From NCBI GenBank assembly GCA_012960845.1, contig DUAN01000008.1, positions 1,922-41,120 on the forward strand: a stretch of 39,199 nucleotides of DNA, given 5' to 3'. Positions 1 through 8,395 of the stretch are shown piece by piece. The stretch's first letter is position 1, and each line of letters starts with the position of its first letter. This stretch comes from Planctomycetota bacterium (GTDB taxonomy: Bacteria > Planctomycetota > UBA8108 > UBA1146). The position numbers and the translations under genes were made by a program. The notes under the pieces were generated by a model. The model was given only the letters and a program-made list of their open reading frames with translations, searched no databases and had not been told where the DNA came from.

Positions 1-1
1 C

Positions 2-151
2 CCGGAGATCGTCACGCTGCTGCTGGCAAAGGGCGCCGATGCTCTGGCGAAGGACGAGGATGGCAAGAAGGCCATCGATCACGCCCAGGGGAACGACAAG
101 TTGAAGGGTACGAAGGCGTACTGGAAGTTGCACGACAAGTCGTTCGAGTAG
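2..151 (+). CDS. C-terminal end of an ankyrin-repeat protein (5' truncated)
   Basis: The window opens inside this gene. Reading from base 2 gives 49 residues ending at a TAG at 149-151. They begin PEIVTLLLAKGADALAKDED, the second helix and loop of an ankyrin repeat (the LLLxxGAD pattern), followed by GKKAIDHA, which fits the start of the next repeat. Ankyrin repeats are protein-binding modules, so no reaction can be assigned. The start, any signal peptide and the number of repeats lie outside the window. The convergent SCO gene ends 60 bases downstream. Confidence 0.75.
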   Translation, partial: PEIVTLLLAKGADALAKDEDGKKAIDHAQGNDKLKGTKAYWKLHDKSFE

Positions 152-211
152 GGGATGCGGTACTGCAGTGTGGGCCGGGTGCGTGGTGTCGTGCGCCGGC
201 GTTCCCACCGG

Positions 212-1540
212 CTACTTGTCGCGGGTGGCGGTTTCGGTGGGGGGAGTGGCTTCTTCTTCGCTTTCTCCCAGCATCTCTCTTGCCATGTCGGCGATCTGTA
301 GTGGCGATGCCATCGCTTGTAGTTTGCGCCAGTCGCCGGTGCGGGTGTTGCCGAGGATCAGCCAGCCGTTGTGGTCCTCCTTGAAGGGGGTCCAGGCGCC
401 GATCTTGGTCAGCACTTGCTTCACATCCGGCTTCTCTCCCCCGAGCAGTAGCCAGCCATCGTCGGGTAGTTCGGCGGCATCGTGGTACGCCTTCAGCCGT
501 TCGACCGTATCAAACTCGGGATCGACGGTGAGGGAGAGGATCACCACCTCGGGGCCGATGCGATCCTCGAGGATCGCGCAGGTGTTCTTGAGGTTCTGGA
601 TGATGGGGGGGCAGACGCCGGTGCAACGGGTGAACAGCACATGCATCAGCACCAGTCGGTCGCGCAGCAGATCGTCGAAGAAGCGCACGGAGTTGCCGTC
701 GTGATCGACCAGCACATTGTTGGGGAAGTAGTCGGCGGCCTCCTCGAGGCGGCGGAAGACCGCCGCTCGCTGCTCGATGCCGGAGGCGATCTCGGCGATG
801 CCCTCGGCGCTGGAGAGTCCGTAGGTGCGGGCCCACTCGCCGGTCTGGTCGTTGCCGATCAGCACCGTGGCGGTGTGCTGTGTGATGTCTCCGGTGGCCG
901 CATCGAGTGAACGAAGCAGCTGATCCATCGTCGGCTTGTCGCCGGTGATGAAGCTCCAGCCCGGCTCGGCGCCGAACAGGGCTCCAAACTTCTTGATGCG
1001 AGCGGGCGTATCGTTGGCCGGATCGACACTGATCGAGATGATGCGGATGGCGTCGCCGTGCTGCTCCTTGGTGATCTGCTGAACCCTGCGCATGGTGGCG
1101 GTCAGCGGCGGACAGACGGTGGTGCAGGTGCTGAAGAAGACATTGATCAGCACCGTCTTGCCGGCGATCAGATCGGTGTGGAACTGAACCCGCTGGCCGT
1201 CCTGGTCGAGCACCGAGAGGTCGGCAATTTTTGGAGCCTCGATGAAGGCGGTGGCACGCGAAGCTTCCTCTTCGGTCGGCTTTTCGCAGCAGTTTTCATC
1301 TTTTTTGGGCTCCTGTATCGCCTTCTGTTCGCAGCATTCCTCGTCATCTGTCTTCGGGGTCGGCTTCTTGGCTTCGTCGCAACAGGGTGGCTCCTGCGGC
1401 TCCTGAGAGGTTTCTGAATTCTCCTGCGGAAGTGTTGTCGCCATCGCATCGCAGGGGAGCGTCGAGATGGCCAGTATCGATGACAGGATGCAAAGAAGGG
1501 TCACGTTTGTCAGAAGTCCTGGATGGTCGAATGAGTTCAT
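212..1540 (-). CDS. Secreted or membrane-anchored protein with two SCO1/SenC copper-chaperone domains
   Basis: Encodes 442 residues from ATG 1540. The frame stays open to ATGs at 1585 and 1588, but these have no ribosome site and abut the hairpin at 1593-1631, so 1540 is preferred. It places a hydrophobic segment (about residues 9-29) at the N-terminus. Two thioredoxin-fold SCO domains follow. The first has CTTVC (C139, C143) and H222 in QHTA; the second has CTGVC (C306, C310) and H390 in DHNG. Each therefore keeps the two Cys and one His that bind copper in SCO1. Known SCO proteins deliver copper to, or reduce, CuA and other cuproenzymes outside the cytoplasm. Between membrane segment and first domain lies a Glu/Lys/Pro-rich linker with three CC pairs (53-54, 69-70, 84-85), possible extra metal sites. 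Most SCO proteins have one domain of about 200 residues. The gene lies downstream of the giant multicopper oxidase on the same strand, so maturation of that enzyme is the likely job (inference). Confidence 0.85.
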   Translation of the reverse strand: MNSFDHPGLLTNVTLLCILSSILAISTLPCDAMATTLPQENSETSQEPQEPPCCDEAKKPTPKTDDEECCEQKAIQEPKKDENCCEKPTEEEASRATAFIEAPKIADLSVLDQDGQRVQFHTDLIAGKTVLINVFFSTCTTVCPPLTATMRRVQQITKEQHGDAIRIISISVDPANDTPARIKKFGALFGAEPGWSFITGDKPTMDQLLRSLDAATGDITQHTATVLIGNDQTGEWARTYGLSSAEGIAEIASGIEQRAAVFRRLEEAADYFPNNVLVDHDGNSVRFFDDLLRDRLVLMHVLFTRCTGVCPPIIQNLKNTCAILEDRIGPEVVILSLTVDPEFDTVERLKAYHDAAELPDDGWLLLGGEKPDVKQVLTKIGAWTPFKEDHNGWLILGNTRTGDWRKLQAMASPLQIADMAREMLGESEEEATPPTETATRDK

Positions 1541-1592
1541 CAGTTTTGCCTGTTCGAGGGGCCGCTTATCAGAAAGAGCACCCATCATATCG

Positions 1593-1631
1593 CCGTCGAC
1601 CTGATCCGCAGGGCGCGGATCAGGTCGACGG
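1593..1631 (-). terminator. Strong hairpin between the multicopper oxidase and SCO genes
   Basis: Arms 1593-1609 and 1615-1631 are a perfect 17-bp inverted repeat around a 5-base loop. It begins 12 bases after the stop codon of the minus-strand oxidase gene. No T tract follows on the minus strand, so it may only attenuate read-through into the SCO gene or stabilise the upstream mRNA. Confidence 0.6.
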
Positions 1632-1643
1632 GCACAGTTGACA

Positions 1644-4600
1644 CTAGGGGCAGTTGGTGGAGGAAGTGCAGTCGAGAGTGTCGGCGGTCAGGTCCGCTCC
1701 ACATTCACCACTCGGGGCTGCAGGTGCCGCACCATCTGCGAACAGGTAGTTGATCAGAGAGATCGCGTCGGTGATGTCGATGGCACCGTCGTCGGTGGAG
1801 TCGGTAGCATCGAGACACAGGCTTGGCGCGCCGCCAAACACGATGTTGAGGGTGTTGATCACGTCTCCCAGGTCCAGATTACCGTTGGCATTGCTGTCTC
1901 CACGCTGGAACCTCTGCGGTGCCGTCGCTTCGCCACAAGTCGCCACGATGACGTCGCCACAGATGGTGGTTCCGCCGACACAAGCCGTGAATAGGCCAGA
2001 GTTTACGACAGGAACCGAACACTCCAGTGTGGTCGCACCGAGGACTGCAACCTCGACTCCATCGACGGTTACCTGCCACTGGTCCATCTCGGTGGTGGAA
2101 TCCCAGCTGAGGGTCGCGATGTAGGTGGCTGGATCGATGCTGATCGCCACGCTGGTGGGCGAACTGGAGGCGACACCTGCGGCGGTGATCTCGATACAGG
2201 AAGCCGGGCCATTGACGCCGTTAGCCACTGGTGTCAGACAAAGCTGCTGGGTACCGAGTCCCGAAAGGGTGACGCTCATCGAGGTCGCTTCTCCGGGCAA
2301 GTTCTCCAGCACCACGCCGTCGAGGGTCGCCACGATCGAGGTGGTGGCACTGCTGTTGGTCCAGGAGACATCGAAGATGTGTGCACAGGGATCGACCACC
2401 ACGGCTGGTGAAATCACCGGAGGGGTGGGGACCAGTACCAGAGCACAATCGCCGGATGGAGCCTCGATGAGATTGACCACTCCGATGACGCTGTAGAAGT
2501 ATTGACCCGGATCGACCGGATCTGTGTGAGAGGTCTGGTCTCCCGGTAGTCGCCCGACGGGCAATCCGTCACGCATCACGACCACCTCGTCGTAGAGGGC
2601 CTGGTTTTCCCAGACGAGAAGGGCGCCGATGTTATCAGGAGTACAAGCGAGTGATCCTGGAGCCGGCGGCGTGACGGTCACACTGCAAGTGGTTCCCGTG
2701 GCTGGGAGGTCCTGGTTGACCGCAACCACCGAGTAAGAGTAGATCCCAGGCACTGCGATTTCATCGAGGTAACTGCTGATGGATCCTGGCATCACCGAGA
2801 GCAACTGACCGTTTCGATACAGTTCGACGGTGACGTAATCGACTCCGGAATTGGTCCAGTTCAACTGAACTCCGGTACCGAGAAGGGCAGCGCAACTGAG
2901 ATCGGCCACCGGTTGGGCGGGAATCCTCACGTATGGATGGACCCTCAACAATCCCCAACAGCCACCGGTGAAGGCGAAACTGTCGGTCATCCGGTACATG
3001 TATGTCCCTGCAGAGCGGGCTTCTCCGCCCGCCTTGATCAAGATGTTCTTGTGGGACTGCGCCGAAATCGAACCCGATGCACCGATGCCCATGCTCTGAG
3101 GGTTGAGACCGATCCGAGTGGAATTGTCGGTGAAGGGTTGCCGTTGCCAGGAGTGTCCAGAGATGCCGAAGGCATGACCGCTAGCTTCTCCGCCCGACTG
3201 TCCGACCCGGAACATGACCATCATTCCTGCCTCTGCATCGCAGCCAGGAGTGGCTGGATCGAGGCAGGGAAGGTTGGCACAACCGGTGAGGCCAGCGGTA
3301 GAACTGAACACATTGGAGTGATCCATCGACCCTTGGTGTACCCAAGGGGGCGAGCTGTTCACTCCCATGCGAAGCCAGGTGGGTTCGGTCCGGTAGTTGT
3401 ATCCGGCCAGATTTTGTAACTGTTTGTCATCGAGTCTCTGATTGAGTTGTCCCTTGCGAAGCAGCGGGAACGAGTCCTGAGTCTGCAAGACATATTCGCG
3501 ATACAGCAGCAAGCCGTCTGCATCGAGAATGTCTGCTTCGTAACCACTTCTGGCCTCGACATAGCCGTTTCCATCGCTGTAATCGTAGAACCACTGTGAT
3601 CCCTGCGGTTCGATCACCAGCGAGCCGAACAGGCCATGTTTGTGATGGTTGAACACATCTCCGAAGGAACGAAGATTGGTCATTCCGAACTCGATGGGAT
3701 TGTATTGAATCGATCCATCGGGTTGAGCATCGATCGATCCTGCGTACCAGGCGTACTGCTTGGTATCACCTGGACCGGCAAGGCTATCGGGGTTCCAACC
3801 GACGTTGGAGGAGGATCCTGATCCGACATCATGGGCGACCAGTTGAGGGCTGAGTCCGACGGTGGTCTGGACCGACTCGATTCCGTTGAGTCGAGGGGTT
3901 CCGAAGCCGGGTTGGATCACCGCAGGAAGCATGTTGGTGAGAGACACCTCGATGCAGTCACCTGCGTTGGCACGGATCACCAGCGGATCGAGTACTTTTT
4001 GGCCGGTCATGAACGGAATCATGTCTTCCTCATGGATGTAGACCAGCCCATTGGGGTCAAAGATCGTGAACTTGTCGTTGTAAATCAGTCCGGCACCACC
4101 GAGAAGATCGGCGGCACGCCAGGCCTGGATATGAACCTGTCGAATCGGCGGGGATCCAGCACCGGTCGGGCACAATCCAGACTGCAACGGGTGCTGTGGA
4201 CGTGGAGTGGAACCGGAGTTGTTGGGAAGGAAGGAGAGTCCAGATTCAGCCTCATGATAGGCTCTCATGATGCCCCAGATGCCTTCCTTGGCACCACTCT
4301 CGACTGAATCGAGATACATGTAGTCGGTGGCGCCATGGCTACCGGCCGTGTGTCTCAATCCATCGCCGAGTTTGAAGTACATCTCGAAGTGCTCCGAGAT
4401 GCCATAGAACTGCATGTTGGTAAATCCTGAATTGGGGTTGGAGCCTTCCTGGAGCCAGCGGTTGCCATTCACGGTGAAGGTGTGGAACTCCTCCTGCGCA
4501 CCATGTGAGAGGGAGATCTTCACGTTGTCTCCCTCGTAAGCACGTGCCAGTGGGGTGAAAGGATCACCATAGACTGAGGAATCGAAGGAGGAATTGGCGG

Positions 4601-7600
4601 CCCCCCCCGCCTCTCCGCGAGTCGGAGGATCGTTGCGATAGTTGATGGTTTGAGCCCCACCGCCCATCGAGATCGCCTCGGGGTTGTTCATGCCAGACAT
4701 GTTGGGCCAGATGTCGGCACCATCGGTCTGAGCCTGATTCTGAGCTTGGGACATGGGTGCATTGATGGGGTTATTTGCACCATCGTATACCGGCATCCAC
4801 TCCCCTGTTTCGAACACGAATTCGCGCATGCTGTCAGCACCCTGTACCCCGGCAAGAATATTGGCAGCCCAGGAGGTGGGTCCACCGTCTGCTCTGGTTC
4901 CTAGCATCGTGTTGCCGTTGGGGTAGGTCCAGATGGAGTCGGTCGGTTCGACCACTAGCAGGGCGTAAAGACCGTGCTGCTGGTGAGAACTGGGACCGAA
5001 GTGATCATGAGTGAATACCGAGCGAATCGTCCGGTCTTCTCCCTGGTTATTGACCAGGGGGTCGGCCCACCAGCGCTGAACGGTGGTCTGAGCTCCGACC
5101 CACTCATCGTTGGTACCGGGACCAAAGACCGGATGGGTTTCTGCACTCAGCAACTGTTGTCCGGAATTATTGGTGGTCTGCCAGACATTGTTGGCGTGGA
5201 TCCGCTCTCGCACTTCTTCCGGTGAGAAGGTACCGTCCTCGTAGTTCCAACCGTTGGCACTTCCATCGGATGATGTGACATCGAACTTCACCAGGTGAAT
5301 GTGCTGACCGATGATGTCGGTCGGTGTGAAGATCTGGAAATCATCGAGATTGAGGTTGCTCGGCATCAAGTTGGTCGATTCGAACACGATGCACTCGCCG
5401 GAGTTGGCCCGGAAAAAGAGCGGTTCCGGAGCCCGGGTTCCGTTGAGAGTTGGCATCACATCCTCGTTGAGGACCGCGATTCGCGCCTGGCGATCGTGCC
5501 AGCCGAGTTCGTTGATGGTCATGTCGAATTGGATGTACGCAGCTTTGTATGTGCGTGTTGCAACCGCTCTGTTCAGTCCATTACCGTCGATGAATTGATC
5601 GGGGCAGGGATCTGCAAAGGGTGCTCCCGCTATGGGAGCGCGACCGTTGACGAGAAACAGTCCGGCGTTTCCAGAGCTGTCGAAGGACGGATAGCCGCGG
5701 CCGGCCCAGTTATGGCTGTCGGTCACATCGACGGCACTGTTACCCAGAGTTCCGGAATGGAAATCCTGCGCAGCGACTTCAAGTGCGGTTCCGTTGGGCG
5801 GCAGCAATTCGATTTCTGCAGATTCGAGCACCCTGCTCCAGCCGGTCTTGGCCGGGTGTGGATCGTTGGCCTTGACTCTCTGATGGATCGGATCGATCAG
5901 GTACTTGGCGGCAATTCCGCTCTCACCATCGACCACAGTACTGGACTTGATCCGATGTCGCTGAAGACCTCCATCGTGGACCATCTCGTGTGGCGGTTGC
6001 GGTGCCCGGTGTCCCGCTGCTCCCGCGATGTAATGCGGGAATCCGGGGAATTCTGCGGTGGGCATCGGCGGCATCATGGTGCCCGGGAGAGGAACGATCC
6101 CCGGCACAGGTGTGCCCTGGGTAATCTCTCCATCGGGAAGGTTCCTTGAAGTGGAGCCATCCTCGAATACGTCGTGGGTTCTCCACAGGCTCCACATCCC
6201 CTCGGCGAAGTGAGGGTAGAGGTGACAGTGAAAGATGCTGTCGCCTGGAGTCTTGTTGCGGTTGCCACTTCCATTGTAATTGATTTCGTAGGTGTAACTG
6301 CTCCCTGGAGAGATCGACTGGGAATCGAGGTAGGTCGAGTTCGGATTCCTCGGTTCGAAGAGCCACTGATGGGCGTGGAGGTGGAACACGTGAGTTTCGG
6401 ATCCCATGTGAAGGTTGCGGAATCGTACGGCGTCACCGAGATATGAATGATAGACATTCGATGGATCGTCGGAGTATGAGGCACTTTCGACGACACCACT
6501 GACAGGATTCCGGGTGACAGGCATCGCCGGATCGCCATTGGCCCACGACTCGAGGAAGAATTCCTCGAACTTGCATTCTCCACAGTTTCTCGCCGGCCCA
6601 TCGCCAGAACGAGTGGCGATGATTGGAGCACCCATGCCACCGGTTCCGTAGTTGATGGCGAAGGCATCGCGAACACCCGCATAGAGTTTGTCCTGCTTGA
6701 GCACCGGGTAGGCCTGCGTGATGCCGATCTCATCATGGAAGATGATCACGAATTCACGGTAGGGGTCACCGCAAGTGCTGGAGGGAGGTGCGTCGATGCA
6801 ATCCTCGCCTCCTGGAACCACGATGGCGGTGAGGTCTGAATGAATCGTGTTCAGGTTGTCATCGAGAATCTTGAAGATCGGCTTTCCGCTGGCATCGGTG
6901 GCGTTGTAGTCGATCTGGGGAGTGCCGTTGGGGTTGATGCCGGTGGTGGCCAGAGCCAGGTCAGTCTCATTGACCTGAGACCTGTACCAGGTCGAACCCT
7001 GCGGCTGAACGGTCACAGCTCCAAACAGTCCACGCGCGATGGCGCCTTGGGCTCCTTCTCCTCCGATACTGGAGGATGGCGAATGGAACGCGAATTGCCC
7101 CTCCGTTGTGCAGTAGTAAGTAAAGGTCGATGATTGTGTCGCAGCCAGAGCGGAGGCTCCATTGACTCCCAGCGCCAGCCCCTCGCTGGCAGGGGAGGTG
7201 GGTTGCAGTCCGTTGACGTGGAAGGCCACGGTTCGAGTGCCGTTATTGGTACCGCCTCCTTCAACAGGGGAGGGTGAGGGACTCAACAGGTTGGTCAGGG
7301 TGATCTGGAGGCAGTCGCCAACGTTGGCCCGAAGAGCCAGTGGGCGTGGGCGCTTGTCGTTGCGCAGCCGGACATTTCCGGGAGCGATGGCGGTGCCTGC
7401 GACTCTCGGGATGACATCGTGGGACAAGGCAAAGATCATCCCGTGACGATCTACCGCGCCGAAGCGGTTGTAGCTGATCACCTGATCGAGAGCGACCACG
7501 TCAGCAGTGATGGTGCGGTTACAAGGAACCGCGTAATACTCTGGGTCTGGACCCTGGGCGTGGCCAAAGGTGGATCCGATCAGTACTGCCAGCAGGCTTG

Positions 7601-7637
7601 CTACCTGAAGCATGTTTCTTTTCAAGACTCTCCCCAT
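1644..7637 (-). CDS. Giant secreted multi-cupredoxin oxidase (MnxG-like style) with Fn3-like domains and a dockerin-like C-terminus
   Basis: 1997 residues with a signal peptide (about 1-28, ending GHAQ). Several cupredoxin domains, probably six, fill about residues 30-1570. Clear copper motifs are HVFHLHAHQW (near 419) with HCHLYPHFAEGMW (near 474), which together supply type 1 and trinuclear ligands, and HIHLVKFD (near 780) with HDHFGPSSHQQHGL (near 884). Other domains keep only remnants, such as HVNG near 138, FHSP near 185 and NHHKHGLFG near 1335. Four Fn3-like domains follow (about 1572-1900), then a dockerin-like double EF-hand (about 1911-1997). The size and the HLVKFD...NGWNYEDGTFSP wording recall large bacterial Mn(II) oxidases of the MnxG kind; an extracellular metal or phenol oxidase is the safe call. 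The ATG at 7637 has no ribosome site. TTG 7625, 4 bases after GGGGAG, is a plausible alternative start. A C8 tract near 4601-4608 is in frame. The downstream SCO gene supports copper loading. Confidence 0.85.
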   Translation of the reverse strand: MGRVLKRNMLQVASLLAVLIGSTFGHAQGPDPEYYAVPCNRTITADVVALDQVISYNRFGAVDRHGMIFALSHDVIPRVAGTAIAPGNVRLRNDKRPRPLALRANVGDCLQITLTNLLSPSPSPVEGGGTNNGTRTVAFHVNGLQPTSPASEGLALGVNGASALAATQSSTFTYYCTTEGQFAFHSPSSSIGGEGAQGAIARGLFGAVTVQPQGSTWYRSQVNETDLALATTGINPNGTPQIDYNATDASGKPIFKILDDNLNTIHSDLTAIVVPGGEDCIDAPPSSTCGDPYREFVIIFHDEIGITQAYPVLKQDKLYAGVRDAFAINYGTGGMGAPIIATRSGDGPARNCGECKFEEFFLESWANGDPAMPVTRNPVSGVVESASYSDDPSNVYHSYLGDAVRFRNLHMGSETHVFHLHAHQWLFEPRNPNSTYLDSQSISPGSSYTYEINYNGSGNRNKTPGDSIFHCHLYPHFAEGMWSLWRTHDVFEDGSTSRNLPDGEITQGTPVPGIVPLPGTMMPPMPTAEFPGFPHYIAGAAGHRAPQPPHEMVHDGGLQRHRIKSSTVVDGESGIAAKYLIDPIHQRVKANDPHPAKTGWSRVLESAEIELLPPNGTALEVAAQDFHSGTLGNSAVDVTDSHNWAGRGYPSFDSSGNAGLFLVNGRAPIAGAPFADPCPDQFIDGNGLNRAVATRTYKAAYIQFDMTINELGWHDRQARIAVLNEDVMPTLNGTRAPEPLFFRANSGECIVFESTNLMPSNLNLDDFQIFTPTDIIGQHIHLVKFDVTSSDGSANGWNYEDGTFSPEEVRERIHANNVWQTTNNSGQQLLSAETHPVFGPGTNDEWVGAQTTVQRWWADPLVNNQGEDRTIRSVFTHDHFGPSSHQQHGLYALLVVEPTDSIWTYPNGNTMLGTRADGGPTSWAANILAGVQGADSMREFVFETGEWMPVYDGANNPINAPMSQAQNQAQTDGADIWPNMSGMNNPEAISMGGGAQTINYRNDPPTRGEAGGAANSSFDSSVYGDPFTPLARAYEGDNVKISLSHGAQEEFHTFTVNGNRWLQEGSNPNSGFTNMQFYGISEHFEMYFKLGDGLRHTAGSHGATDYMYLDSVESGAKEGIWGIMRAYHEAESGLSFLPNNSGSTPRPQHPLQSGLCPTGAGSPPIRQVHIQAWRAADLLGGAGLIYNDKFTIFDPNGLVYIHEEDMIPFMTGQKVLDPLVIRANAGDCIEVSLTNMLPAVIQPGFGTPRLNGIESVQTTVGLSPQLVAHDVGSGSSSNVGWNPDSLAGPGDTKQYAWYAGSIDAQPDGSIQYNPIEFGMTNLRSFGDVFNHHKHGLFGSLVIEPQGSQWFYDYSDGNGYVEARSGYEADILDADGLLLYREYVLQTQDSFPLLRKGQLNQRLDDKQLQNLAGYNYRTEPTWLRMGVNSSPPWVHQGSMDHSNVFSSTAGLTGCANLPCLDPATPGCDAEAGMMVMFRVGQSGGEASGHAFGISGHSWQRQPFTDNSTRIGLNPQSMGIGASGSISAQSHKNILIKAGGEARSAGTYMYRMTDSFAFTGGCWGLLRVHPYVRIPAQPVADLSCAALLGTGVQLNWTNSGVDYVTVELYRNGQLLSVMPGSISSYLDEIAVPGIYSYSVVAVNQDLPATGTTCSVTVTPPAPGSLACTPDNIGALLVWENQALYDEVVVMRDGLPVGRLPGDQTSHTDPVDPGQYFYSVIGVVNLIEAPSGDCALVLVPTPPVISPAVVVDPCAHIFDVSWTNSSATTSIVATLDGVVLENLPGEATSMSVTLSGLGTQQLCLTPVANGVNGPASCIEITAAGVASSSPTSVAISIDPATYIATLSWDSTTEMDQWQVTVDGVEVAVLGATTLECSVPVVNSGLFTACVGGTTICGDVIVATCGEATAPQRFQRGDSNANGNLDLGDVINTLNIVFGGAPSLCLDATDSTDDGAIDITDAISLINYLFADGAAPAAPSGECGADLTADTLDCTSSTNCP

Positions 7638-8395
7638 TCAAAGTGAATGCATCGGGCGTCAACCCGAGTCACACACCCCTTAGGTTGTGAGCAACCAGCC
7701 GTCTGCATCGATGCCGTTCGAATGCTCCCCGGGGGAGGGAGGCAGTAATGACACAGTGCTAGCCGCAAATAAATACACCCCCACAAAGTTCAACCGACTG
7801 AATCCCCGCTCGCTGAAGGCAAGGGGGAAGGGGATCCCAGACCGATTTCTCTGATCGTCAATACTCGATCCTATACAGAGGAGGGGTCTAGAGCAAGAAG
7901 GTAAACACGCATTGAAGATTACTTCATATGTACTAATGGATGTTCACGATAGTCAGGATAGGCAGCCAATGGTCAAGAGCAGATGCCCTTAAATCGAAAA
8001 TATAAGCAATAATCACCATTTACCGAGGAGATCGTTCCGGGCTGGGCAAGTCAATATGACTCGCCTCCCTCTTTTGACATATGTTTGAATATTCCTATAG
8101 ACTGCCACACCAGCACTTGTTTGTTATCTTCATGGAGGCTAGGATCTTTAGTTACGAGGCCAGTTAGTCTGTTTGTTTATGAACAGGCGTCTGGTCAATG
8201 AGATCCCCAGGCGGAGGTGCCTGCGGACGATTATTCAGAGATAGAACCGGCGGATCCGCCGCGGTTCCAGCGGAGGTGTGACGCTCGGTGGCTCTACCGG
8301 GCCCAGAGAAAGTTGAAATGGTAATGCGAATCATGACGAATCAACGATTTCGTCATCAGGAGACTGATGACTGTATTGAAGGGAGTTTCCGGGCA
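7638..8395. other. 758-base divergent intergenic region with a long leader
   Basis: No convincing gene is present. The middle part (about 7900-8180) is clearly richer in A/T than the flanking genes and holds the plus-strand promoter at 8074-8101. The leader towards the 8396 gene contains a small hairpin with GGAGGT in its loop (8208-8223), a GGCGGATCCGCC palindrome (8248-8259), and the word GCGGAGGTG twice (8211-8219 and 8270-8278). The second copy lies about 10 bases before an in-frame GTG at 8288, an alternative start for the next gene. A minus-strand promoter for the oxidase must lie here, but no strong match was found. Confidence 0.5.
8074..8101 (+). promoter_or_regulatory. Sigma-70-type promoter for the 8396 gene
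   Basis: TTGACA at 8074-8079 (perfect -35) and TATAGA at 8096-8101 (-10, 4 of 6 matches) are separated by 16 bp. Transcription would start near 8108 and leave a leader of about 290 bases before ATG 8396. Confidence 0.55.

Noticed and set aside
5295-6149. Long open frame on the plus strand opposite the oxidase gene
   Set aside because: It is antisense to a region with clear cupredoxin motifs, has no ribosome site and no recognisable domain; high G/C content keeps such frames open.
8248-8259. GGCGGATCCGCC palindrome considered as a terminator or operator
   Set aside because: No T tract follows and no gene ends nearby; it is kept only as part of the leader description.
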